Of a stretch of DNA of 64,000 bases, positions 16,407 through 25,801 are shown piece after piece (positions within the stretch are counted from its first letter, which is position 1; each line of letters starts with the position of its first letter). The notes under the pieces are model-generated. The model was given only the letters and a program-made list of their open reading frames with translations. It was not told the DNA's origin and did not search any database. Made by a program: the position numbers and the translations under genes. Source of the DNA: Caldilineaceae bacterium (GTDB taxonomy: Bacteria > Chloroflexota > Anaerolineae > Caldilineales > Caldilineaceae); assembly GCA_020634755.1 (NCBI GenBank), contig JACKBC010000039.1, positions 1 to 64,000 on the forward strand, read 5' to 3'.

Positions 16407-17084
16407 ATGCTTTCCACCTCTATCCTGGCGGCTTCCTCGCAAAAGCGCAAGCAAGAAGCGTCTCTCAGCGCCACGGCTTACCGGCTGATCAAAGAGCAGA
16501 TCATTTGCCTCACCCTCCCCCCCGCGGCGCTCATTGATGAATCTGAGCTGGCGCGGGAACTTGGGATTGGCCTCACACCGGTGCGGCAGGCGCTACGCCG
16601 ATTGGCCATGGAAAACCTGGTCGTGATCCTGCCGCGGCGCGGCACCCTCGTGGCCGATCTCAACCTATCCGATCTGCAAAAAATCTATGAAATCCGCATT
16701 GAGCTAGAAGGGTTAGCCTGCCGCTTGGCTGCCGAGCGGGCTACCCCGGCACAAATTGAACAAATGACGCGCCTCTTGCAGGACGCGCTTTTGCTGCGCG
16801 CCGAAGGTGAAAACCGCCAACTGCTGATGGCCGACCACCAGCTGCATATGCTGATTGCCCAGACCGCCCACAATGAATTTTTAGAAGAGATGTTGGAAAG
16901 ACTCTACGGGCACGTATTGCGCTTGTGGAACGTGTCGATTCACCGCGTGAGCGGGCTGCAAGAAGCCCTTGATGAACACAACCAAATCCTAGAAGCCATT
17001 CGCATGCGCAACGGCGCAGAGGCAAGTCAATTAATGCAGCAGCATATTCGCCGCTTTCAAGCCGAATTTTTGAGTATAATCTAG
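16407..17084 (+). CDS. GntR family transcriptional regulator, FadR/FCD type
   Basis: 225 residues from ATG 16407. Residues about 18-85 form the winged helix (SATAYRLIKEQIICLTLPPA, then ELARELGIGLTPVRQALRRL, LVVILPRRGTLV), followed by an all-helical FCD ligand-binding domain with the metal-site histidines in the HQLHMLIAQTAHNEFLEEML and HNQILEAIRMRNG segments. FCD regulators respond to small organic acids or amines. It lies directly upstream of, and in line with, the MttB gene, so it is the natural candidate regulator of the methylated-amine module. An upstream in-frame ATG (16341) falls in a hairpin with GGCCC/GGGCC arms and is less likely. Confidence 0.9.
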   Translation: MLSTSILAASSQKRKQEASLSATAYRLIKEQIICLTLPPAALIDESELARELGIGLTPVRQALRRLAMENLVVILPRRGTLVADLNLSDLQKIYEIRIELEGLACRLAAERATPAQIEQMTRLLQDALLLRAEGENRQLLMADHQLHMLIAQTAHNEFLEEMLERLYGHVLRLWNVSIHRVSGLQEALDEHNQILEAIRMRNGAEASQLMQQHIRRFQAEFLSII

Positions 17085-17229
17085 TTCAGTTGGCAATTGG
17101 TCATTGGTGATTGGTTGCTGGTGATCGGTGGTGCAACGTACACGTTGCCAGTTTCCACATTGCCGGTTCCAAATTGCCAGCCACGCAGAACCAACGACCA
17201 ACAACCATTCTTCGAGAGGAACATTTGCC

Positions 17230-18753
17230 ATGAGCGCAGTTGCCGAAACCGCCCGCCGTCGTGAACGCCGTGAACGTCGTCACGCCGCCGCCGTCCACAC
17301 CATGCAACAGATCGAATATCAGGTGCCGCGCATGGCGTTGCTCAGCGATGCACAGGTGCAGCGCATCCATGATATCTCCATGTGGATTTTGGCCAAACAG
17401 GGCATTGCTTTTTACGATGAAGAGTGTCGCCAAATTCTGGCCGCCCACGGCGCCCGCGTCGAGGGCGACATTGTCTATATGGATGAAGAACTGGTCATGC
17501 GCTATCTGGCTATGGCGCCGGCCGAATTTACCCAGATGGCCCGCAACCCCGCCAACAATGTAATCATCGGCGGCAATCGCTCGGTCTTTGCGCCGGTCTA
17601 TGGCCCGCCTTTTGTGCAAGATGCCGACCGCGGTCGCCGCGAAGGGACGCTGGCGGACTTTCACAACTTTGTCAAGCTCACCTATATGAGTCCCTATTTG
17701 CACCACTCGGGCGGCACCGTTTGCGAACCCAATGACGAACCGGTACCCACGCGACACTTGGATATGATTTTTGCCCACGTAAAATATAGTGACAAAGCCT
17801 TTATGGGGTCGGTCACCGAGCCGTGGAACGCGGCCGACGCCGTCAAAATGTGCGAAATTCTCTTTGGCAAAGAGACCATGCAGCAACAGCCAGTGGTGCT
17901 CTCGCTGATCAACGTGAGCAGCCCGCGCCGTCACGATGACCGCATGTTGGGCTGCATCAAGGTCTATGCGCGCGCCCGCCAACCCATGATTGTAACGCCG
18001 TTTCTCATGGCGGGCGCCATGTCGCCGGCCAGCGTGGCCGGTACGTTGGCGCTGCAAAACGCCGAAGCGCTCTCCGGCCTTGTGCTGATCCAGATGATTT
18101 CGCCGGGCTGCCCGGTGGTCTACGGTTCGTTTATGACCAACTTGGATTTGCAGAGCGGCGCCACTGTTTTTGGGTCACCCGAGAGCCAGTTGACCATGTT
18201 TAGCGTGGCCCAGCTGGCCCAGCGCTACAAGCTTCCCTTCCGCACGGGCGGCACCTTTACTTCATCCAAAATCCCCGACGCCCAAGCCGGCTATGAATCG
18301 GTTCAAGTCATGCTGCCGGCGGTACAAGTGCAGACCAACTTTGTGCTGCACGCCGCCGGCTGGCTGGAGAGCGGGCTGGTTTCTGGTTACGAAAAGTTTA
18401 TTTTGGACTGTGACCTGTTGGGCATGTATCATAACTGGGCCAAGGGCATCGATTTTAGCGATGAGGGCTTTGCGCTGGACGCATTTGATGAAGTGGCGCC
18501 GGGCGGCCACTTCCTGGGCACGCAGCACACCATGCGTCACTTCCGCGATGCATTTTACCGTTCGGACACCATGGATTATGATGCCTACGAGCAGTGGGTC
18601 ATCAACGGCTCGCGCGATTCTATCATGCGGGCCAACGAAAAGTGGAAGAAGATGCTGGCTGAATACGAAGCCCCGCCGCTGGATGAAGCGCTCGAGGCGG
18701 AGCTACTCAAGTTCATGAACAAGCGCAAACGCGAAGTAGGATTTGGAAAATAA
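17230..18753 (+). CDS. trimethylamine methyltransferase (MttB) family protein, non-pyrrolysine
   Basis: 507 residues from ATG 17230, preceded by GAGAGGA. The chain matches the MttB fold: a Arg-rich N-terminus, then YQVPRMALLSDAQVQRIHDI, GSVTEPWNAADAVKMCEILF, VVLSLINVSSPRRHDDRMLG and GSFMTNLDLQSGATVFGSPE. There is no in-frame TAG, so it is one of the MttB homologues that lack pyrrolysine, like glycine betaine methyltransferase MtgB; such enzymes transfer one methyl group from a quaternary amine to a corrinoid protein. The corrinoid partner is probably the MttC-like protein at 34186. Substrate betaine is favoured by the neighbouring dimethylglycine/sarcosine enzymes, but carnitine, proline betaine or others remain possible. 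Confidence 0.92.
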   Translation: MSAVAETARRRERRERRHAAAVHTMQQIEYQVPRMALLSDAQVQRIHDISMWILAKQGIAFYDEECRQILAAHGARVEGDIVYMDEELVMRYLAMAPAEFTQMARNPANNVIIGGNRSVFAPVYGPPFVQDADRGRREGTLADFHNFVKLTYMSPYLHHSGGTVCEPNDEPVPTRHLDMIFAHVKYSDKAFMGSVTEPWNAADAVKMCEILFGKETMQQQPVVLSLINVSSPRRHDDRMLGCIKVYARARQPMIVTPFLMAGAMSPASVAGTLALQNAEALSGLVLIQMISPGCPVVYGSFMTNLDLQSGATVFGSPESQLTMFSVAQLAQRYKLPFRTGGTFTSSKIPDAQAGYESVQVMLPAVQVQTNFVLHAAGWLESGLVSGYEKFILDCDLLGMYHNWAKGIDFSDEGFALDAFDEVAPGGHFLGTQHTMRHFRDAFYRSDTMDYDAYEQWVINGSRDSIMRANEKWKKMLAEYEAPPLDEALEAELLKFMNKRKREVGFGK

Positions 18754-18799
18754 TAAGGCCACCATTATGCAGGCTCTTTCGTTCTGGAAACTCATTACA

Positions 18800-19291
18800 A
18801 TGGATGAATCTCAACTGCTAGAGCGGCTCATTATGTTAATGACCGAACACAATATCCGCTATTGCGTCATTGGGGGGCAGGGCGTTAATGCGTATGTAAC
18901 GCCGCTTGTGAGCCTGGATTTAGATCTAGTGATTGCTGTTGATCAACTGGCCGCAGCAGAGTCGATGTTGGGTCAAGCATTCACGGTGCGCCATTTTCCC
19001 CACAGCATTAACATTTCGCTGCCCAATTCTGAACTACGGGTACAGATTCAGACCGATGAACGTTATTTCGATTTTGTAGAGCGAGCATCCATGCAGGAAG
19101 TGCTGGGGCTGTCGCTGCCTGTCGCTCACGTTGCCGATCTTTTGCAGGGCAAAATCTGGGCCTTTCAGGATGCCGAACGTCGAGCCAGCAAACGCCAAAA
19201 AGATTTAACCGACATTGCACGTCTGCTGGAAGAGTATCCTGATTTAGTTTCACAGGTTCCCGTTGAGATTCGCCAACGGCTCGTGCTTTAG
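18800..19291 (+). CDS. nucleotidyltransferase-like protein
   Basis: 163 residues from ATG 18800; an ATG at 18767 and a TTG at 18743 in the same frame are alternatives. After a short helix (MDESQLLERLIMLMTEHNI) comes YCVIGGQGVNAYVTPLVSLD, then L-D-L-V, resembling the GG...D-x-D core of AbiEii/DUF6036-type nucleotidyltransferases. The C-terminal DLLQGKIWAFQDAERRASKR and QKDLTDIARLLEEYP match the ...K-x-x-D...DLxDI helix of those families. Such proteins are often toxin or phage-defence components, but no partner antitoxin is evident. It interrupts the metabolic cluster just after the MttB gene. Confidence 0.7.
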   Translation: MDESQLLERLIMLMTEHNIRYCVIGGQGVNAYVTPLVSLDLDLVIAVDQLAAAESMLGQAFTVRHFPHSINISLPNSELRVQIQTDERYFDFVERASMQEVLGLSLPVAHVADLLQGKIWAFQDAERRASKRQKDLTDIARLLEEYPDLVSQVPVEIRQRLVL

Positions 19292-19299
19292 CATTGACC

Positions 19300-19950
19300 A
19301 TGCACACACACCAATTGCGGCGAGTCTATTGGCTGGGCGGCTCGCCCTGCGCAGGCAAGTCTACCGTGAGCGAGATGATTGCCGAGCAGCTGGGTTGGCA
19401 GGTGTATCATTGCGATGATTGGGATGAAGTGCATCGTGCGCGTGCCGATGTCGTGAAGCACCCCACCTTTCATGCCGTTACAAAGCTGCGCGGCGATGCG
19501 TTGTGGCTGCGTCCGGTCGAGGAGCAGCTCGCGACTGAGATTCGTTTTCACGGCGAACAGTTGGCGCTGGTGTTGGAAGACCTGCCGCAAATTCTCGCCA
19601 CCGATGAACGCCCGCTGCTAGTTGAAGGAAGCGCACCGCTACCCCATTTACTTATGCCGCTGCTGCCAAACCGGCATCATGCCTTCTGGCTGATTCCCAC
19701 CGAGACTTTTCAGCGCTATTACTATGCGCAACGGCCCTGGGTGCCCGGCCAACTGGCTACCACATCGAATCCAGCGCAGGCGTTTGAAAACTGGATGCAA
19801 AGAGACGCGGCCTTTGCCCGCTGGCTGGAAGGGCAAGTTGCGCATGACAACTTGGAGTGGTGGCAGGTTGATGGCACAATCTCCATTGAAGAGACGGCAG
19901 AGCTTGTCACGAAGCACTTTTGCCCAATGCTACCAAACGCGCCAGTATAA
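19300..19950 (+). CDS. P-loop kinase-like protein
   Basis: 216 residues from ATG 19300; a TTG six bases earlier is possible. A Walker A motif lies at the N-terminus: YWLGGSPCAGKSTVSEMIAE. Next come YHCDDWDEVHRARADV and LLVEGSAPLPHLLMPLLP, the latter in the position of a Walker-B strand, as in small-molecule kinases and uridine-kinase-like proteins. The substrate is unknown. It sits between the nucleotidyltransferase-like gene and the GcvT-like gene, with a 20-base gap to the latter, so it may be co-transcribed with the amine-demethylation genes without belonging to that pathway. Confidence 0.75.
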   Translation: MHTHQLRRVYWLGGSPCAGKSTVSEMIAEQLGWQVYHCDDWDEVHRARADVVKHPTFHAVTKLRGDALWLRPVEEQLATEIRFHGEQLALVLEDLPQILATDERPLLVEGSAPLPHLLMPLLPNRHHAFWLIPTETFQRYYYAQRPWVPGQLATTSNPAQAFENWMQRDAAFARWLEGQVAHDNLEWWQVDGTISIEETAELVTKHFCPMLPNAPV

Positions 19951-19970
19951 TCATTTAGGACAATTCTTCC

Positions 19971-21191
19971 ATGACCGAACGTAGAAGCCCCTTTTACGAC
20001 TATCACCTGCGCAACGCCGGCCAACTGGTCAAGGGCGGCGGGGATTACATGTTCCCCGTGGCCTACACCTCCGGCGAAAACGAACACGTAAACACGCGCA
20101 CCAACGTGGGCATGCAGGATATCTCCTCCATGGGCGAAGTGGACATCAAAGGGCCGGGCGCCGAGCGGCTGGTCAACCGGCTGGTGGTCAACGAGATTGC
20201 CGACATGGAGCCAGGTCAGGTGCGCTATACCTCCATGTGTAACGAAGCCGGCGGCATTGTAGACGATTGCACCATCTACAAATTTAACGACGAACACTTT
20301 ATGATCGTCACCAGCTCCGGGCCGCGCAAGCGCGTGGTGCAGTGGATCGGCGAGCACACCTACGGCGCCAGCGCTTACAGCACCGATATTTCCGCCGCCG
20401 TGGCCCTGGCTGTGGTGCAGGGACCGCGTTCGCGCGACTTTCTCAACACGGTGGTGGCGGGGGTAGATTTGAACAAGCTGCGCTTTTTCCGTTTCTCCAC
20501 GGCTGAAATCAATGGCGCCGAGCTGATCCTCTCGCGCAGCGGCTACACCGGCGAACTGGGCTACGAGCTGTACATTCCGGCCGAAGAGGCGGGCGCGCTC
20601 TGGGAATATCTGCTGAGTCAGGGCAAAGAGTTTGGCTTGCAGCCCTACGGTGCGCTGGCCATGCAGAGCCTGCGTATTGAAAAGGCGCTGCCGCTCTACG
20701 GACCGGACATTAGCGATGAAATTAACCCCTTCCAGCTGGGCACCGAGCGCTGGATCCGCTTTGACAAGCGCGACTTCATCGGCCGCGACGCCCTGCTGCG
20801 CATCCAAGAGCAGGGCATTGACGAGCGCTGGGTGGGGCTGCACGTGGACGGCAAAGCCGCCGTAAACAGCGGTGATGAAATCTACAGCGTGGGCGACATT
20901 GCCACCGGCAAACGCACGCGCAAAAGCGGCGCCGAAGCCGGCGAAGAGGAAGACAACGTGACCCCCGGCGCGCCCATTGGCCGCATCACCTCCAGCGCCG
21001 TTGGCTACTCGGTGGGCAAAACGCTAGCGCTGGCCTACCTGCGCACCACCCACGCCTGGAACGGGGCCAAGGTGGTGATTATGCACGCTGGTCGCCCCAT
21101 ACCGGCCACCGTGGCCGCCACGCCCTTCTTTGATCCCAGCGGCGCCCGCATGCGCGCCAAAGCCAGCGACGCGCCACGACGCAAAAAATAG
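19971..21191 (+). CDS. GcvT-family aminomethyltransferase / demethylase
   Basis: 406 residues. GcvT fold: HVNTRTNVGMQDISSMGEVD, NEIADMEPGQVRYTSMCNEA, GGIVDDCTIYKFNDEHFMIV, SRSGYTGELGYELYIPAEEA and a barrel domain with GAPIGRITSSAVGYSVGKTL. GcvT and related demethylases take a methyl or methylene group from an amine onto tetrahydrofolate. In the glycine-cleavage system it would be adjacent to gcvH and gcvP, neither of which is present; instead it is followed 15 bases later by a sarcosine-oxidase-like gene, so a role in folate-dependent demethylation of dimethylglycine or sarcosine is inferred. About 30 residues longer than ordinary GcvT, mainly a Lys/Glu-rich insert (TGKRTRKSGAEAGEEEDNV). Confidence 0.9.
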   Translation: MTERRSPFYDYHLRNAGQLVKGGGDYMFPVAYTSGENEHVNTRTNVGMQDISSMGEVDIKGPGAERLVNRLVVNEIADMEPGQVRYTSMCNEAGGIVDDCTIYKFNDEHFMIVTSSGPRKRVVQWIGEHTYGASAYSTDISAAVALAVVQGPRSRDFLNTVVAGVDLNKLRFFRFSTAEINGAELILSRSGYTGELGYELYIPAEEAGALWEYLLSQGKEFGLQPYGALAMQSLRIEKALPLYGPDISDEINPFQLGTERWIRFDKRDFIGRDALLRIQEQGIDERWVGLHVDGKAAVNSGDEIYSVGDIATGKRTRKSGAEAGEEEDNVTPGAPIGRITSSAVGYSVGKTLALAYLRTTHAWNGAKVVIMHAGRPIPATVAATPFFDPSGARMRAKASDAPRRKK

Positions 21192-21206
21192 CGAGAACAG
21201 ATCGCC

Positions 21207-22643
21207 ATGACCACTACACGCAACACGCAATACGCACCGCTCAACAGCCGCACCACCCAGCTTTACGCCAACCGCTTTAACACCATTGTGGTTGGCCTGG
21301 GCACCATGGGCAGCGCCGCGGCCTATTATTTGGCCCGCCGCGGCAAACGCGTGCTGGGGCTGGAGCGCTTTGATATCCCCCACGATCAGGGCTCATACCA
21401 AGGCTACACGCGCATTATCCGCATGCCCTATTACGAGCACCCCTCCTACGTCATGCTGCTCAAGCGCGCCTACGAGCTTTGGCGCGAAATTGAGCAACAG
21501 TCGGGCCAGCGACTGCTGTATACCAATGGTTCGCTGGATATTGGGCCAGCCGATAGCTGGGTCTTTAAGGGGGCGCTGCGCTCGGCCATGGAATATGAGT
21601 TGCAGCACGAGGTCTTTACGGGGCTAGAACTGGCCCAACGCTACCCGGGCTATCAGCTGCCGCACGACATTATGGCGCTCTATCAGCCCGACGGCGGTTT
21701 TTTGGCGCCCGAGAGCTGTGTCGTCTCCTACTGTTTTGCGGCCATGCGCCACGGTGCAGAGCTACACGGGCGCGAAGGCGTGCTGCGCTGGGAGCCATTG
21801 CCCGGCGGTGAAGGCGTGCGCGTCTACACCGAGCGCGCCATCTATGAAGCCGATTCGCTGGTGATCACCGCCGGCGCCTGGAACGATGAGATGCTGAGCT
21901 TTCTGCGCAACACGGCGGTGCCAGAACTGCAAGTGCTGGCCTGGTTTCAACCAAAGCGGCCTGAATTTTTTACGCAAGAGAGCTTTCCGGTCTTCAATCT
22001 ACTGGTGGATGAAGGACGCTACTACGGCTTTCCGGTCCACACCGTGCCGGGCTTCAAAATCGGCAAGTATCACCATCTAGAAGAGCGCGGCCATCCCGAT
22101 GCGCTGCGTCGTGACGTTGTGGCGGAAGATGAGGAGATTTTGCGCGAATGCGTGGCGCGCTACTTCCCCGCGGCGGCGGGGCCGGTGATGACGCTCAAGT
22201 CGTGCATGTTTACCAACGCGCCCGACGGCCACTTTATCATCGACCTGCACCCCGAACATCCGCAGGTCTCATACGCTTCGGCCTGCTCGGGTCACGGCTT
22301 TAAATTTGGCAGCGTCATCGGTGAAATCCTGGCCGACCTGGCCCAATATCGACAGACGCGCCACAACATTGACCTGTTTACCCACGCCCGCTTCCAAGGC
22401 CAATCCGCCCACGGCTTTAGCGGTGAACACGGCGCGCTGACGCCTATTTACGAAACCGCCGTGCGCAAGCACGCCAAGCGCGAACAGCACTCGATGTCAT
22501 CCCCCGTGCGACGGACCAGACACAGCCATGCTGGAATTCATGGCGCGCCATATTATGAACAGCAGACATCACGCACCTACGGCGAACAGCCCAGTGAGCA
22601 ACGAATGCGGCAACAGGCAGAGACCATCCGGTCGGTTTGGTAA
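21207..22643 (+). CDS. FAD-dependent sarcosine-oxidase-like enzyme with C-terminal extension
   Basis: 478 residues. Dinucleotide-binding motif FNTIVVGLGTMGSAAAYYLA near residue 25, then LGLERFDIPHDQGSYQGYTR, as in monomeric sarcosine oxidase (MSOX). The covalent-FAD cysteine of MSOX corresponds to C333 in LKSCMFTNAPDGHFIID, followed by SACSGHGFKFGSVIGEIL. These enzymes oxidise N-methyl amino acids such as sarcosine, releasing formaldehyde or passing the carbon to folate. MSOX proteins end near residue 390-410; here an extra tail of about 85 residues, polar and His/Arg/Gln-rich (REQHSMSSPVRRTRHSHAGI...), has no recognised domain. Next to the GcvT-like gene, with which it is probably co-transcribed. 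Confidence 0.9.
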   Translation: MTTTRNTQYAPLNSRTTQLYANRFNTIVVGLGTMGSAAAYYLARRGKRVLGLERFDIPHDQGSYQGYTRIIRMPYYEHPSYVMLLKRAYELWREIEQQSGQRLLYTNGSLDIGPADSWVFKGALRSAMEYELQHEVFTGLELAQRYPGYQLPHDIMALYQPDGGFLAPESCVVSYCFAAMRHGAELHGREGVLRWEPLPGGEGVRVYTERAIYEADSLVITAGAWNDEMLSFLRNTAVPELQVLAWFQPKRPEFFTQESFPVFNLLVDEGRYYGFPVHTVPGFKIGKYHHLEERGHPDALRRDVVAEDEEILRECVARYFPAAAGPVMTLKSCMFTNAPDGHFIIDLHPEHPQVSYASACSGHGFKFGSVIGEILADLAQYRQTRHNIDLFTHARFQGQSAHGFSGEHGALTPIYETAVRKHAKREQHSMSSPVRRTRHSHAGIHGAPYYEQQTSRTYGEQPSEQRMRQQAETIRSVW

Positions 22644-22652
22644 TAAAGAATA

Positions 22653-22692
22653 AACCGCAGATGGTAAAATAAAATCTGTGTAATCTGCGGTT
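22653..22692. repeat. hairpin repeat AACCGCAGAT/ATCTGCGGTT
   Basis: Perfect 10-bp arms at 22653-22662 and 22683-22692 between the sarcosine-oxidase-like gene and the dehydrogenase fusion gene. It resembles the GTACGCGGAT...AACGCAGAT hairpins downstream. Confidence 0.8.
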
Positions 22693-22727
22693 CAACTTCT
22701 GTTCTGCGGTTAGAAAGAGAGACGAAG

Positions 22728-25184
22728 ATGCAAACGCAAGCAAGGCTCGTCATCGTGGGCGCCGGCGTGGTCGGTTGCAGCATTGCCTACCATTTGACCA
22801 AGCTGGGCTGGCGCGACATTGTGGTGGTGGACAAAGGGCCGCTCTACGAAACCGGCGGTTCATCATCGCATGCCCCTGGCTTAATATTTCAGACCAATTA
22901 CGCCAAATTTATGACCCAGTGCGCCATGTACTCGGTCAATTTATTCAAAGAGCTGACTTATAACGATACCCCCTGCGCCTACCAAGTGGGCGGCATTGAG
23001 GTGGCCTATACCGACGCCCGCCTGCGCGAACTGCACCGCAAGCAGTCCGCCGCTGCGGCCTATGGGCTGGACGCGCACGTCATCTCGGCCCGCGAAGTAG
23101 CCGACAGGGTGCCCATTCTGGACCCCGGCGTGATCAAGGGCGGCTACTACGTGCCGACCGATACGGACGTGCGCGGCTGGTACTGTGCGGCGGCGCTGGC
23201 GGAGCGGGCCATTGCCAGCGGCGGCGCCCACTTTTACGGCCACATCAACGTGTCCGATATTGAGGTGGTGGATGGGCGCTGCACCGGCGTGTTGACCGAT
23301 CAGGGGCGCATTGGGGCCGAGCAGGTGCTGTTGGCCACCAACGTATGGGCCAGCGTGCTGCCGGCGAAGATCGGGCTGCGCTTCCCCATTTTGGGCGTCG
23401 AGCATCAATATGTGATCACCGAGCCGCTGGCCGAGCTGGCCGCCGATAAAGATCTGTACGTCAAGCATCCCATTGTGCGCCATCAGGATTTCTCCGGCTA
23501 CTATCGTCAGCACGGCGACGCCTATGGCATTGGCAACTATCGCCACAAATCCATGCTCTTTGAGGGCGGCTATGTGGGCGCCAAGGCCGAGCGCGCATTT
23601 ACGCCGGAAGATTTTGAAGTAGCCAAGCAGGCCGCCGAAGAGCTGTTCCCCCCGCTGCGCGGCAAAAAATATACGCGCCAATTCAATGGCTTTATGGCCT
23701 TTAGCACCGACATGGGGCCCATCATGGGCGAGACCGACATCCCCGGCCTCGACGTTTGTCTGGGCGTCTGGGTAACCCATTCGGGTGGTGTGGGCAAGAC
23801 TATGGCCGAATGGATGGACAGCCGCACCACCGAATTTGCCATGCACGAAGCGTGGACGCGGCGCTTCCAGCCCCACGAAACCACCAAAACGTGGATGTAC
23901 GCCCGCGTCGACCGCCAGTATCAGGAAGTCTACGACATCATCCACCCGCTGCAGCAGATGGAAAACCCACGCAACGTGCGCGTGGCCCCGTTCCATCAGC
24001 GGCTGGTAGAGCAGGGCGCGCACTTTCACGCTGTTGCCGGCTGGGAAGCAGCCCATTGGTATGAGAAAAACGCCCATTTGCTCGCAGAGTACGACGAGCG
24101 CATCCCTCACCGCCGCGGCTGGGAAGCCATGAACTGGTCGCGCATGCAAGGCGCTGAACATTTGGCCACGCGTGACAAAGCCGCACTCTATAACATTGCC
24201 AACTTTGCTAAATTTGAAGTGCGCGGCCCCGGCGCCCTGCCCTTCCTGGAATACATGGCGGCCAACCGCATCGACCGTCCGGTGGGCACAATGGTCTACA
24301 CGGCGCTCTGCACCGCATCCGGCGGCATCAAAGCCGACCTGACCATTACGCGTACCGGGCCTGAAAGCTTTCTGATTTTGACCGGCGGCGGCACTGGTCC
24401 GGCCGATTTGGCCTGGTTACGGATGCACGCGCCCACCGATGGCTCGGTGGTCATCGAAGACAGTACGTCCAAATACACGGGCGTGGCGCTGTGGGGGCCC
24501 AAAGCGCGCGCCGTGCTGGAAAGCGTCTGCGCAGAGGATGTGTCCAACGCGGCTTTCCCCTATTTCACAGCCAAAACGCTCAGCATTGATACCGTACCGG
24601 CCTTTGCCGGTCGGCTTTCCTATGCCGGCGAACTGGGCTGGGAAATCTACTGCCTCAGCGAATATGGATTACGTTTGTGGGATGTGCTGTGGGAAGCGGG
24701 CCAGCCCCACGGCATCTTTGCGCTGGGCAGCGGCGCATTCAACTCGCTGCGCGGGGAGAAAGGCTATCGCGCCGTGGGTCTCGACTTGACCACCGAATAC
24801 AACCCATTTGAGGCGGGCATTGGCTGGGCCGTGCGCCTGCAGAAGGGTGATTTCTTGGGACGAGAAGCGCTGATCGCCGCCAAAGAGGCGGGCGTCAAGC
24901 GCCAACTCTGCTGCTTAACATCCGACGATCCGAGTGCCATGGCGCTGGGCAAAGAGCCCGTGTTTGCAGACGGCGCCGGAAACAATTCCGGGCGCGCCAT
25001 CGGCTACTTGACCAGCGTAGATTATGGCTACAGCATTGGTAAGTTGGTGGCATATGCGTATCTACCCATTGCCTATGCGGAAAAAGGTACACAAGTTGAG
25101 GTACAATACTTTGACCAGCGTTTTAAAGCGGTTGTGGCGGATGATCCGCAATTTGATGTGGAGATGAGGCGGCTGAAATCGTAG
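22728..25184 (+). CDS. dimethylglycine/sarcosine dehydrogenase-like FAD enzyme fused to GcvT domain
   Basis: 818 residues. N-terminal DAO fold: RLVIVGAGVVGCSIAYHLTK, with ETGGSSSHAPGLIFQTNYA, in which H48 matches the histidine that binds FAD covalently in dimethylglycine and sarcosine dehydrogenases. FAO_M-type linker from about residue 385 (RFQPHETTKTWMYARVD onward). From about residue 430 a complete GcvT folate-binding domain follows (FAKFEVRGPGALPFLEYMAA, GGIKADLTITRTGPESF, FAGRLSYAGELGWEIYCLSE). The fusion oxidises an N-methyl group and transfers the one-carbon unit to tetrahydrofolate, giving 5,10-methylene-H4folate. Starts after AGAAAGAGAG and lies in line with the rest of the module. 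Confidence 0.93.
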   Translation: MQTQARLVIVGAGVVGCSIAYHLTKLGWRDIVVVDKGPLYETGGSSSHAPGLIFQTNYAKFMTQCAMYSVNLFKELTYNDTPCAYQVGGIEVAYTDARLRELHRKQSAAAAYGLDAHVISAREVADRVPILDPGVIKGGYYVPTDTDVRGWYCAAALAERAIASGGAHFYGHINVSDIEVVDGRCTGVLTDQGRIGAEQVLLATNVWASVLPAKIGLRFPILGVEHQYVITEPLAELAADKDLYVKHPIVRHQDFSGYYRQHGDAYGIGNYRHKSMLFEGGYVGAKAERAFTPEDFEVAKQAAEELFPPLRGKKYTRQFNGFMAFSTDMGPIMGETDIPGLDVCLGVWVTHSGGVGKTMAEWMDSRTTEFAMHEAWTRRFQPHETTKTWMYARVDRQYQEVYDIIHPLQQMENPRNVRVAPFHQRLVEQGAHFHAVAGWEAAHWYEKNAHLLAEYDERIPHRRGWEAMNWSRMQGAEHLATRDKAALYNIANFAKFEVRGPGALPFLEYMAANRIDRPVGTMVYTALCTASGGIKADLTITRTGPESFLILTGGGTGPADLAWLRMHAPTDGSVVIEDSTSKYTGVALWGPKARAVLESVCAEDVSNAAFPYFTAKTLSIDTVPAFAGRLSYAGELGWEIYCLSEYGLRLWDVLWEAGQPHGIFALGSGAFNSLRGEKGYRAVGLDLTTEYNPFEAGIGWAVRLQKGDFLGREALIAAKEAGVKRQLCCLTSDDPSAMALGKEPVFADGAGNNSGRAIGYLTSVDYGYSIGKLVAYAYLPIAYAEKGTQVEVQYFDQRFKAVVADDPQFDVEMRRLKS

Positions 25185-25198
25185 GACAAGGAGAAATC

Positions 25199-25726
25199 AT
25201 GAACAGCTTTCAAGAAATATTTGGGCCGCCCTCGGCGGGCGCGGCCAACAAAGTGGTGGACTATATGACTGATTGGGTGCAGGGCTATATTCGTCATGCA
25301 CCCTTTGCCATAATGGCTTCTGCCGATCCAAATGGCAATTGTGATGCTTCGCCCAAGGGGGGCAAACCGGGCTTTATCAAGGTGCTGGACGAGCGCCATT
25401 TGCTGATCCCCGATGTGGCAGGCAATCGGCTCTTTCAATCCTACGACAACATGAGCCAGAATCCACGCATTGGCCTGCTCTTTATGATCCCTGGTGTGGA
25501 TTCAACGGCGCGCGTCAACGGCCGCGTCGAATTGTTAGACAAAGAAGCCATGGCCGCCAAAAACATTGCGCTGGAGATCTTCAACCCCGATGAAGAGGCC
25601 AAGGTGATCCAGGGGCTGCTGCTCACCGTGGAGGAATCGTACGGCCACTGCCCGCGGGCGTTGAAATTCTCCAATTTGTGGGACACGGAGACGATTGGGC
25701 AAAACAAGGCGACAAAACTACCGTAG
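25199..25726 (+). CDS. pyridoxamine 5'-phosphate oxidase-fold flavoprotein
   Basis: 175 residues. The split-barrel PPOX fold is indicated by FAIMASADPNGNCDASPKGG, PGFIKVLDERHLLIPDVAGN and NPRIGLLFMIPGVDSTARVN, then a C-terminal helix-strand with YGHCPRALKFSNLWDTE. This resembles the MSMEG_1061-type subfamily, whose members bind FMN or F420 and are mostly uncharacterised. The gene starts 15 bases after the dehydrogenase-GcvT fusion, with AAGGAG just upstream, so it belongs to the same transcript. An electron-transfer or detoxifying role beside the amine dehydrogenases is only an inference. Confidence 0.85.
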   Translation: MNSFQEIFGPPSAGAANKVVDYMTDWVQGYIRHAPFAIMASADPNGNCDASPKGGKPGFIKVLDERHLLIPDVAGNRLFQSYDNMSQNPRIGLLFMIPGVDSTARVNGRVELLDKEAMAAKNIALEIFNPDEEAKVIQGLLLTVEESYGHCPRALKFSNLWDTETIGQNKATKLP

Positions 25727-25801
25727 CAAAGCAGCTACGAAATAGCCTACGACTCCACCACAGCACTTCCAATAACCAAAAATTTTATTGGCCCAGATCG
25801 C

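Noticed and set aside
17230..18753. Pyrrolysine-containing MttB
   Set aside because: No in-frame TAG; the frame runs from ATG to TAA, so it is a non-Pyl family member.
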